Below, piece after piece: positions 42,911-50,945 of a stretch of DNA of 64,000 nucleotides (positions are counted from its first letter, which is position 1; every line of letters starts with the position of its first letter). Origin of the DNA: Thermoplasmata archaeon (GTDB taxonomy: Archaea > Thermoplasmatota > Thermoplasmata > Lutacidiplasmatales > SKW197); contig JAOAJK010000003.1 in assembly GCA_026414225.1 (NCBI GenBank), positions 1 through 64,000 on the forward strand, given 5' to 3'. A program made the position numbers and the translations under genes. The notes below the pieces were generated by a model. The model saw nothing but the letters and a program-made list of their open reading frames with translations, did not search any database and was not told the DNA's origin.

Positions 42911-43294
42911 ATGCATGAGTTTTCCGCAATGCAGGCCATCGTGAACACGATTCTTGAGAAGTTGAAGGAATACAGGGTGGAAAGAGTTGAAAGGGTGGTG
43001 CTGGAGATCGGGAAACTTACCTTTCTCGGTAGCGAGCAGTTGAAGTTCGCGTTTGAAATTTTGAGTGCGGAAACACCCCTGAAAGGTGCAGTGCTCGAAA
43101 TTGTGGATATCGAGCCAGAAATTGAGTGTGAAAAGTGCGGGTATCGTGGGGGTATTCCTTACGAGGAGCACGAAGGCTATCACCTCGTGCTGCCCGTGTT
43201 CAGATGCCCAGAATGTGCAGCCAGCGTAAATGTTGTGAAAGGGAAGGAGTGCGTTGTAAGAAGCGTGGAGATGGTGGTGGAGGATGAAAGTTGA
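42911..43294 (+). CDS. hypA: Hydrogenase nickel incorporation protein HypA
   Basis: MHEFSAMQAIVNTILEKLKEY, VVLEIGKLTFLGSEQLKFAFEIL, zinc site CEKCGYRG...RCPECAA. Confidence 0.9.
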   Translation: MHEFSAMQAIVNTILEKLKEYRVERVERVVLEIGKLTFLGSEQLKFAFEILSAETPLKGAVLEIVDIEPEIECEKCGYRGGIPYEEHEGYHLVLPVFRCPECAASVNVVKGKECVVRSVEMVVEDES

Positions 43295-43311
43295 AGAACG
43301 GAGGTTGTCCG

Positions 43312-44400
43312 ATGTTCCGTCTTGAAGACAGAAAAATTGCGGACAGGATTGTTGAAAAACTGAAGAAAATGGAACTCCAAATCACAATAATGCATGTGTG
43401 TGGCACCCATCAGGACACGCTGGTAAGGCACGGGCTCGACATTTTGCTCGAAAATGTGGGTGTGGATGTGCGGCAGGGTCCAGGATGCCCCGTATGCGTG
43501 ACAACACCTGCCGAGATAGAGGAAGCATTGTGGCTTGCCAGGCATGGAAAAACTGTTGCTGTGTTCGGGGACATGGCAAGGGTGCCTTCGAAAACCGGTT
43601 CGTTGCTGCAGGCAAAGGCAGAGGGGTGCGATGTCCGCGTTGTTTACAGCATCGATGATGCGATTAAACTGGCTGAAAAGGGAAAGGAAGTGGTGTTCAT
43701 AGGCATAGGGTTTGAGACCACTGCACCATCCACAGCAGCGGCATTAATGAGCGCAAAAAACGAAAATTTTTCCGTGCTTTCCTGCCACCGCACGGTGCCT
43801 CCGGCCCTTGAAGCCCTCATAAAAATGGGGGAGACGAAGCTTCAGGGACTGATTGAGCCAGGGCATGTGAGCACCATCATCGGAATTGAACCGTATAAAA
43901 AGCTTGCCGCAGAGTTCAAAATCCCCCAGGTAATTGCCGGGTTTGAACCGCTCGACCTGCTCATGGGAGTTTACCTCCTCGCTGAAATGATAAAGAATGG
44001 CGAGAGCGATGTGAAGAACGAATACAGCAGGGTCGTGCGGCCAGAAGGAAACCCGAGGGCAAGGGAGGCAATGAAGGAGGTCTTTGTTACGATCGATGTG
44101 AAGTGGCGTGGTTTCCCGGTAATTCCCCGGAGCGGGCTTGAAATTGGAGAAAGGTATGCACAGTTTAACGCAAGGAAGAAATACGAGCACATTCTAGAAG
44201 AAGTCCATAGCCAGGAATTCGAGGAGCCGGAGGGCTGCAGATGTGCCGAGGTGCTCCGAGGGCTCTGCCAGCCCGTTGAGTGCCCGTTCTTCGGTACAGC
44301 CTGCAGGCCGGAGCATCCCGTAGGACCCTGCATGGTGAGTTTCGAGGGTGGCTGTGCAATCGAGTGGAATTACAGGGGAAGGAAGGGAGGCAATGGATGA
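43312..44400 (+). CDS. hypD: Hydrogenase maturation factor HypD
   Basis: MHVCGTHQDTLVRHGLD, VRQGPGCPVCVTTPAEIEEA, FIGIGFETTAPSTAAAL, C-terminal FeS cysteines. Confidence 0.95.
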   Translation: MFRLEDRKIADRIVEKLKKMELQITIMHVCGTHQDTLVRHGLDILLENVGVDVRQGPGCPVCVTTPAEIEEALWLARHGKTVAVFGDMARVPSKTGSLLQAKAEGCDVRVVYSIDDAIKLAEKGKEVVFIGIGFETTAPSTAAALMSAKNENFSVLSCHRTVPPALEALIKMGETKLQGLIEPGHVSTIIGIEPYKKLAAEFKIPQVIAGFEPLDLLMGVYLLAEMIKNGESDVKNEYSRVVRPEGNPRAREAMKEVFVTIDVKWRGFPVIPRSGLEIGERYAQFNARKKYEHILEEVHSQEFEEPEGCRCAEVLRGLCQPVECPFFGTACRPEHPVGPCMVSFEGGCAIEWNYRGRKGGNG

Positions 44401-44518
44401 GAGTTGCCATTTTCCATGCCGTCCGCTCAATCCGCATACTCGCTCCTGATTCTTACAAACATGAGCACGGGTGCGTTAAATCCCGGTGAAGCTTTCCCTT
44501 ACCAATTACCCTTAATTT

Positions 44519-47071
44519 TCACCCATTCACCACCCTCTTCACCTTTCCAAGCCGTGTCTTCACAAACCCAGGATTCTCCGAGATTTCCACGGTAAATTCA
44601 ATCCAGCCCTTCTCGAGCCCCATCCTCAACTCCTCAATTTTTGCAATTATTGCTCTCCGCAACCCTTCCGCATCTCCGGTGCCCCGGACCTTCAGGCTAA
44701 TCGTTTTTCCGCACACGGCAACCTGGAACTGCACTTCCTCAGCGTTCAAAACCCTTCTCAGTACATCCTCTACCTCGGAGGCATGGAATCGGATGTTGCG
44801 GGCCATCACCATTTCATCCACCCGCCCACCCAGTTTGAAGGTTTTGCCAGTGTATCCACATTCACAAGTGCCTTCGAGCCATTCTCCCCTGTCGCCTGTT
44901 CTGTAGCGAATTATGGGGGTGGTGCGACGGTAGAGCGGGGTTACAATTATCTCACCCTCCTCGATTTCGACGAAGACATCGGGGAGGCAGTGATGGACCC
45001 CCTCTCCCCTCACAGGGCAGGGAAACGCAATCGGGCCTGTGTCAACGCAGGCGTACCCGGCGCTCCTTATTTTCACATCTGGCAACACCTGGCAAATCAT
45101 CGCTTCGTCTACCTTTGGAAAGGGTTCCCCAGCATAGAAAATTTTCTCCAAGCTTTTCAGCTTTTCCACCATCCCCGTTTCTCCCGCAACCTGGAAAATT
45201 CTGGTTATGTTTGCGGGCATTCCCATCAATGCAGTAACTTTAAACTTCTCAATCAGTTCAATTGCCTTCTGCTCCTCTACCTCCCCTCCGAGGGGCAGCA
45301 CAGTGCAGTTTATCTGGAGCAGGGCCTCATTTACTGCCAGAAACCCAGACCACAGCTTACCAGGGATAAATAGGTTGAGCACCCTATCATCAGGTTCGAG
45401 CCCCGCGTGGGCAAGTCCGTAGGCCAGAAGTTTTGCCGAGTAGTGAAATTCCTCGTTTGAGTAAAACCCATACTTTGGTGCACCTGTGGTGCCCCCGCTT
45501 GAAAACAGGTATCCAGTTGCCTTCCTGCTCAGCAGGCCATCGCCATTCGGAGGCAGGTTAAGGCGGACATCCTCACCTGTCAGGTAAAAATTCTCATCTT
45601 TCAGTCCCGAATAAAACTTTGTGCTGGCTTTTGCAAACCCGAGCAGTTCCTCCTTTCTTATTCTGGCAATTTCCTCATCGTAATCGAGCAGCGAAGTTCG
45701 CACATTTTCTTTGAGGGCCGCCCGTCTATCCAGTCCGTCCGCAGAGCCCCAGCGTAAAAGCTGTGCAAGCTGAAACACACCATCATGGGGTGAGCCATTC
45801 GTTGAGGTCAGAGCCATTCCCATCGGCACAACCTTCGTCATTCCTGCCTTTAAAAGCTCGAGGGCATACCTCTGCCGCACCCTATCGTTTGCATAAACGC
45901 TGCATGTCTGGAGAACTTCTCTGTATCTCCCCAGCATCTCAAGAAACGCTCCAAAATCCCTGTATGGCTTCACTATCAGGAATCGCCCGAGGGGAGAGGG
46001 CGTAATTTCCATCGTTTCATCAAAAACCACATGCCATTTACCAGCACGGGAACGGGCAAACCTCCCTTTTCCTTTCAGGATCTCTCCCACCCTGTACAGC
46101 TCAAAAGTTCTCAGGCTCTCCACATAATCATCGTCGGTTGCCTCGCTCCTCGGAAGCGATTGCTCGATTGCTTCCATCTCTTTTGCAATCGCCTCTATAA
46201 GCATCTGCACTTTTTCTGGTTCTCCGTCAGGCACGAACAGGTTCTGGGGGCTCGCACAGGACGCCTGATCAAAGATGGCAACATCCCTCGCCACGAGTCC
46301 CGCAATTTCAGGGAGTTTTTCCTTCGTCCAGTCCTCGGCTGCAACCAGTGCAATCCCGATTTTTGGCCCGAAACCCAGGAACCGTGTGGTGTAGGGGAGG
46401 TCCCGTGCGTAAAACCGCATTGCTTCGTCGCCACCGTAGGCAAGAACCGCATCGCATCTGGACTTTAGCAGGTCGAGGTTCTCAATCTCCTCTCTCTCGA
46501 TGTTCAGCATGCAGAAGGCGGAGGAAATCACGCCCTCCTCGTCAAGTTCCCGCATCTTTCTGGCAAACAGGAGCGGGAGGTAAACATTGTCGCTGCTCAA
46601 CCGCACGATAGGAACATTCTTGGTGAGGAGGAGCGCCGCAAATGTGTCAATCGTGGAGAGGAATATGTTGCCCGCGGGCACGAAGAATACAACTCCAACG
46701 GGGGCAGCATGAAGCATACCCTCATAACCCGGTTTTGTCACGAATGTGTCCAATACATCGACTGAACCGATTTCATTTCTCACCCGTTCAGCCATTCCCT
46801 CGTAACTCAGAATTTCCTGAAGGTATGTGAAGCAGAGTTCAATCATTGCCCTGGATATCTGGAGCTCCTTCTCGAGTTCCGGAATAATCTCCCCCTTTTC
46901 CTCCAGGATTGCCCTGCCCGTCTTCACGAGCAGCTTCATAATCTTCTTTACAGGAACCTGCCGGAGCCGTGCAGATTTTTTTCTCGCAACTGCAATTATT
47001 TCCTCCAGTTCTTCGATGGTGAGTTTTTTTGCCCTCTCCACTTTCCCGAACAGATAATTCACACGGTCCAT
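44519..47071 (-). CDS. LuxC-like acyl-CoA/acyl-protein reductase fused to PaaK/LuxE-like AMP-forming acyl ligase
   Basis: N-half LuxC-like with catalytic-Cys context VAIFDQASCASPQNLFVP; C-half adenylate-forming motif YLFSSGGTTGAPKYGFYS and IRYRTGDRGEWLEGTCECGYTGKTFKLGGRVDEMV; start trimmed to MDRVNYLFGK. Confidence 0.85.
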   Translation of the reverse strand: MDRVNYLFGKVERAKKLTIEELEEIIAVARKKSARLRQVPVKKIMKLLVKTGRAILEEKGEIIPELEKELQISRAMIELCFTYLQEILSYEGMAERVRNEIGSVDVLDTFVTKPGYEGMLHAAPVGVVFFVPAGNIFLSTIDTFAALLLTKNVPIVRLSSDNVYLPLLFARKMRELDEEGVISSAFCMLNIEREEIENLDLLKSRCDAVLAYGGDEAMRFYARDLPYTTRFLGFGPKIGIALVAAEDWTKEKLPEIAGLVARDVAIFDQASCASPQNLFVPDGEPEKVQMLIEAIAKEMEAIEQSLPRSEATDDDYVESLRTFELYRVGEILKGKGRFARSRAGKWHVVFDETMEITPSPLGRFLIVKPYRDFGAFLEMLGRYREVLQTCSVYANDRVRQRYALELLKAGMTKVVPMGMALTSTNGSPHDGVFQLAQLLRWGSADGLDRRAALKENVRTSLLDYDEEIARIRKEELLGFAKASTKFYSGLKDENFYLTGEDVRLNLPPNGDGLLSRKATGYLFSSGGTTGAPKYGFYSNEEFHYSAKLLAYGLAHAGLEPDDRVLNLFIPGKLWSGFLAVNEALLQINCTVLPLGGEVEEQKAIELIEKFKVTALMGMPANITRIFQVAGETGMVEKLKSLEKIFYAGEPFPKVDEAMICQVLPDVKIRSAGYACVDTGPIAFPCPVRGEGVHHCLPDVFVEIEEGEIIVTPLYRRTTPIIRYRTGDRGEWLEGTCECGYTGKTFKLGGRVDEMVMARNIRFHASEVEDVLRRVLNAEEVQFQVAVCGKTISLKVRGTGDAEGLRRAIIAKIEELRMGLEKGWIEFTVEISENPGFVKTRLGKVKRVVNG

Positions 47072-48201
47072 CAAGCTCCCTCCTTCAGGGTTTCCATCGC
47101 CTTGAAGGCACAGCCCTTCCATTTTGTTCTTCCAGCCCTTCCTGTGATTCTCAGGACAGAACCAGGTCTTCCGCAGCTGCAGTTCCCCTCAACCACGCCG
47201 TAGTCGGTGGAGAGCACCGAAAGCACAGGGTAACCAAAGTGATAGGGTGTGTAGAAGTGGAGCAGCCCCTGTTCTCCGTGGTCTAAAATTGAGAGGTCAC
47301 TCGGTTTTCTAGCGACTACCCTGGAATAGTTCGGGATGTGCAGGTTACCTTCCTCACAGTCAAGGTACGGAATTCCGTGTTCAACGAATCCAAACGAATC
47401 TCTCAGCCGCGAGGGACTGATTCCGAAAAACTCGGACACAAATTTTCTGAACTCCGGTTTCTCAATCTTTTTGTCTTCAAAGGTTTTCCAGCCACCACCA
47501 GTAAGGAGCATTGAATCGGGATGGAGCTGGAGCTTTGAATATCCCAACCTCCGCAGTTCTTCAATCGTAATTATGAGATGGGCCGGAAATCCGCAGATGC
47601 GGAGAGGCACATCTTCGCTGGCAAACTCCACAAGTTTTTTCGCAGTTTCCTCGGGGGAAAACACGAAGCCCTTTTCCTCGCCCTTCCATTGAATTGCATA
47701 GAACTTGCTCCGTATCTTCGTGAATCTGGTGTTGGATTCATCGCTGAAGGCGGTGCCAAGGTCCCTTGCATAATGAGGGTCGTAGGAGAAGAGCAGGTAG
47801 TTGCACTCCACATCCGTCGCTACAACACCCATTTCCTCATGGATTTTCCAGGCAATCTCCAGAATCCGTCGGAGGGTTTCCGCATCCAGATAGGTTTTTG
47901 TTTTCATGCCCCCTGTGCCAGAGGATGTGAGGGTGAGCTTTATTTTTTCCTCCGGTAAAAATTTGAAGTCGTACATCTTGAGACAGGACACAAAGACATA
48001 TGGAATCCTGTAAATGTCCTCAAAACTGTTGAGGTTTCTGGCGGTAAAATTTGCATGTTCGCAAATCTTCCGGTAGTGGGGAGAATGGTCGTACACGAAC
48101 TCAAAATTTTCCTTCATTGCGTTGAGAAACAGTTCATCCGCCTTGCTACCAGTCCTGAAGGCGCCGTAATCTATCAGTTCATCAATCGCCATCTTCACCA
48201 T
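47071..48201 (-). CDS. LuxE-like acyl-protein synthetase
   Basis: LTLTSSGTGGMKTKTYLD, LLTGGGWKTFEDKKIEKPEFRKFVSEFFGIS, DSFGFVEHGIPYLDCEEGNLHIPNYSRVVAR. Confidence 0.85.
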   Translation of the reverse strand: MVKMAIDELIDYGAFRTGSKADELFLNAMKENFEFVYDHSPHYRKICEHANFTARNLNSFEDIYRIPYVFVSCLKMYDFKFLPEEKIKLTLTSSGTGGMKTKTYLDAETLRRILEIAWKIHEEMGVVATDVECNYLLFSYDPHYARDLGTAFSDESNTRFTKIRSKFYAIQWKGEEKGFVFSPEETAKKLVEFASEDVPLRICGFPAHLIITIEELRRLGYSKLQLHPDSMLLTGGGWKTFEDKKIEKPEFRKFVSEFFGISPSRLRDSFGFVEHGIPYLDCEEGNLHIPNYSRVVARKPSDLSILDHGEQGLLHFYTPYHFGYPVLSVLSTDYGVVEGNCSCGRPGSVLRITGRAGRTKWKGCAFKAMETLKEGA

Positions 48202-48204
48202 AGT

Positions 48205-49437
48205 TCAAACCTCCTCAATCAGGGGAAGTGCATTTGCCAGGTAAAATTTTGACCAGACCTTTATGTAATGTTCAAGGTACTCTTTCGCCTTCCCGGTGAG
48301 CCGGATTTTGTTGAAGTCAAATGCCTCGAAGGTGCGGGAAAACACCACATAGTCCTTCAGGAAACCATTTTCAGGGTGCATGCACGGGTAGTAGGCAGAG
48401 GGAATAAATCTCGCCCTCAATGCCCTGAACAGAAGTTCTGTGTCATCGGCTGGAAGCATGATTTCCACATACCTTGCGCCGAGCACGAGCATCGTATTGC
48501 ATACCTCCTCCAGATACCTTTCATAAATATTTCGCTTCATGTTCTCGGCAATGAGCATGCAGTATCTGGACTCCCTGTTGAAGTAAACGAATACCTCGGT
48601 TGTCCCATCGTCCGAGATTAGCAGTAAATCCGGCTCGAAAAATGAGAAGTACCGGACATTTGTCGCCCCTGTTTTCTTTCTCTGCGCGAATCTCCGCTGG
48701 ATGAACATCTTCGCGGTAATTGGTTCAAAACCAATCTTTTGCGGTTGCTTCTCCTCAGCCACTGCGGGAATAAATCCACTTTCGGCTACCTCGGGCACAT
48801 CAGGCAGATGCAGGTTCGATGCAGCCGCAGAATACAACTGTCTCACCTCCGGGGGCAGGGCTTTGATACCGGGGTATCTCCTCTCCTTTACGCTTGGACT
48901 GAAGAACACCAGGAGTAGCAGTGTCTCGTAGTCAGACACCTTTTTTAAATTCGGGTAGATCCCGAAGATTTTGGTTGCAAGGTCTTGGTGCTCGAAATCA
49001 ACACCCGGGATGCAGGTCCGCAACTCCATGTAAAAACTGTCCAGGATGTTTTCCCTCTCAGTGAGGGCTATTCTTGCAAATTCGGTGAGTTTGTAAATCA
49101 CTATTCCGATGAGGGCATCGTTGTCAACCACCAGCCCGATTATCCTTCCTATCCGGTTTTCATGGTCAATCTGGACAATCGTGCTGCCCTCCATCTTTCC
49201 GTTGCCCATGTTGATGCACACGGCCCAGAAGTAATTCTGGGAGGAGATAGTAGTGAGAAATGCGGTTCTGTTTGCTGCTTCTGGAACGCTGAAACTACCC
49301 ATGTCTTCAGGAGTATAGAGATTCCTTATCTGCTCCCAGTCCTCCTCAAGAGCATGCCGCAGGAGGTATTTCTGCTCCATGTGAACGAACTCCATCCTCT
49401 CGTGTCTCGCTTTCTCAACTGGAGGGATTGCTGCCAT
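48205..49437 (-). CDS. GNAT-like protein (410 aa), tandem paralogue 1
   Basis: YLLRHALEEDWEQIRNLY N-term GNAT-like; FRALRARFIPSAYYPCMHPENGFLKDYVVFSRTFEAFDFNKIRL shared with the next gene. Confidence 0.65.
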   Translation of the reverse strand: MAAIPPVEKARHERMEFVHMEQKYLLRHALEEDWEQIRNLYTPEDMGSFSVPEAANRTAFLTTISSQNYFWAVCINMGNGKMEGSTIVQIDHENRIGRIIGLVVDNDALIGIVIYKLTEFARIALTERENILDSFYMELRTCIPGVDFEHQDLATKIFGIYPNLKKVSDYETLLLLVFFSPSVKERRYPGIKALPPEVRQLYSAAASNLHLPDVPEVAESGFIPAVAEEKQPQKIGFEPITAKMFIQRRFAQRKKTGATNVRYFSFFEPDLLLISDDGTTEVFVYFNRESRYCMLIAENMKRNIYERYLEEVCNTMLVLGARYVEIMLPADDTELLFRALRARFIPSAYYPCMHPENGFLKDYVVFSRTFEAFDFNKIRLTGKAKEYLEHYIKVWSKFYLANALPLIEEV

Positions 49438-49438
49438 C

Positions 49439-50671
49439 TCAGTCCTCCTCCTGCTTTCTGAGATAGAACCTGGACCACACCTTCACATAGTGCTTCAGGT
49501 ATTCGCTGTATCTTCCCACAAGCTTTATCTGCATGAAATCAAACGCCTCAAAGGTGCGGGAGAGCACCACATAGTCCCTCAGATGACCGTTTACATACCG
49601 CATGCAGGGATAGTAAGCACATGGAATAAATCTGGCTTTGAGGGCCTTGAAAAGCAGGTCCGTCTCATCCGCAGGGACGAGTAGCTCGATGTACATCGCC
49701 CCGAGGTCATACATGACCTTTGAAATTGCATTCAGATAGTGGTCATAGTGAACACTGTTGAGGTTGTCGCCTATAATTGCACAGTGCTGGAATTCTTTCT
49801 CAAAATACATGAACACCTCTGTAAAGCCATCTGTGCTGCAGAGCAGCAGATTCGGGGTATGAAAGGAAAAGAGATGGATGTTGATTATTCCTGCCTTCCT
49901 GCATTCCTCAAAGTGTCTCTTTATGTATTTGGGGGCGTCTATAACTTCAAATTTGATTTCTGGTTCGTTCGTTCCCTCCTGCTTACCGTAGAACTGGCTT
50001 TCCTCGATAACTGGAACACCGGGCAGACCCACTTCTTCAGCAGCAATTTTGTAGAGTGAGTGGACTTCTGGAGGAAGGCCTGGAATTCTCGTGTATCTCT
50101 TTGCAAGGGCATGGGGTGCGAAGTAAACTGCAAGTGTGTGGGTCTCGTACTCCCCCACCTTCTTCACATTCGGAAACAGCCCGAGCTTTTTAAATCCGAG
50201 CTTTTCTGTAATCCTCTGGGGGGCCACAAGAAGGGTTCTCGTCGTTGCATAGATTGTGTCCGCAATGCGGGATTTCTGGATAATCAGTTCAATCCCGAAG
50301 ATTGTCATTTTTTCCATGATTGAGAAGCCCCTGTAGTCAGGGTCCACCGCCGCACCGAAGGTCTTTGCCAGACGGTTCGTTGCATCAACTTCAAACAGCA
50401 CGCTCCCGATCACCTTCTTCCCGTCGCAGCACAGGAGCCAGAGAAAAGAAGGGTCTGAGATGGTTTCAAGCATCATCTCCCTATCTGTTATGATTTTCGA
50501 GTGGTAGTTTGGACCATAAATCTTCCAGTAGAGATTCTGAATCTCGCTAGCATCCTCTGGTTGTGCATGGCGGAACAGAAATTGCCTGCCGTTTGCCTCG
50601 TAAAACTGGGTTTTATCTTTGAATGCCTCGAGCCCCAACATTGCCTTCTCCTCTTGAGATGTTGGATGCAA
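49439..50671 (-). CDS. GNAT-like acetyltransferase (410 aa), tandem paralogue 2
   Basis: FLFRHAQPEDASEIQNLYWKIYG, VIGSVLFEVDATNRLAKTFGAAVDPDYRGFSIMEKMTIFGIELI (GNAT core). Confidence 0.75.
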   Translation of the reverse strand: MHPTSQEEKAMLGLEAFKDKTQFYEANGRQFLFRHAQPEDASEIQNLYWKIYGPNYHSKIITDREMMLETISDPSFLWLLCCDGKKVIGSVLFEVDATNRLAKTFGAAVDPDYRGFSIMEKMTIFGIELIIQKSRIADTIYATTRTLLVAPQRITEKLGFKKLGLFPNVKKVGEYETHTLAVYFAPHALAKRYTRIPGLPPEVHSLYKIAAEEVGLPGVPVIEESQFYGKQEGTNEPEIKFEVIDAPKYIKRHFEECRKAGIINIHLFSFHTPNLLLCSTDGFTEVFMYFEKEFQHCAIIGDNLNSVHYDHYLNAISKVMYDLGAMYIELLVPADETDLLFKALKARFIPCAYYPCMRYVNGHLRDYVVLSRTFEAFDFMQIKLVGRYSEYLKHYVKVWSRFYLRKQEED

Positions 50672-50945
50672 TATCCCGGGAGTTATTTAAGGGTTTTTGG
50701 GGATAGATTCCACGAATTTGGGGAGATGTAAAAAGCCAGAAATAATATCAGATAAATACCGGCGTGGGATGAAGATTAACCAATGGAAGTTCCAAGTATC
50801 CAATCCCACTGCGCTGCAAATAAAATCCCTGGTGCTGGAAAACATGTTCCCTGATTTTACTCGGAGATAGAGCCGCCACATATAGATGCAAAACTTTGTC
50901 TTCCATTTTACAGTGCGGGCATTGCATCCCTATCCCTTCATTTCT

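Noticed and set aside
42527-43183. 218-aa minus-strand ORF
   Set aside because: Lies antisense across nusA and hypA, both clearly coding on plus.
44519-48201. Bioluminescence (lux) operon
   Set aside because: LuxC- and LuxE-like proteins are present, but there is no luxA/luxB-like luciferase or luxD in the neighbourhood.
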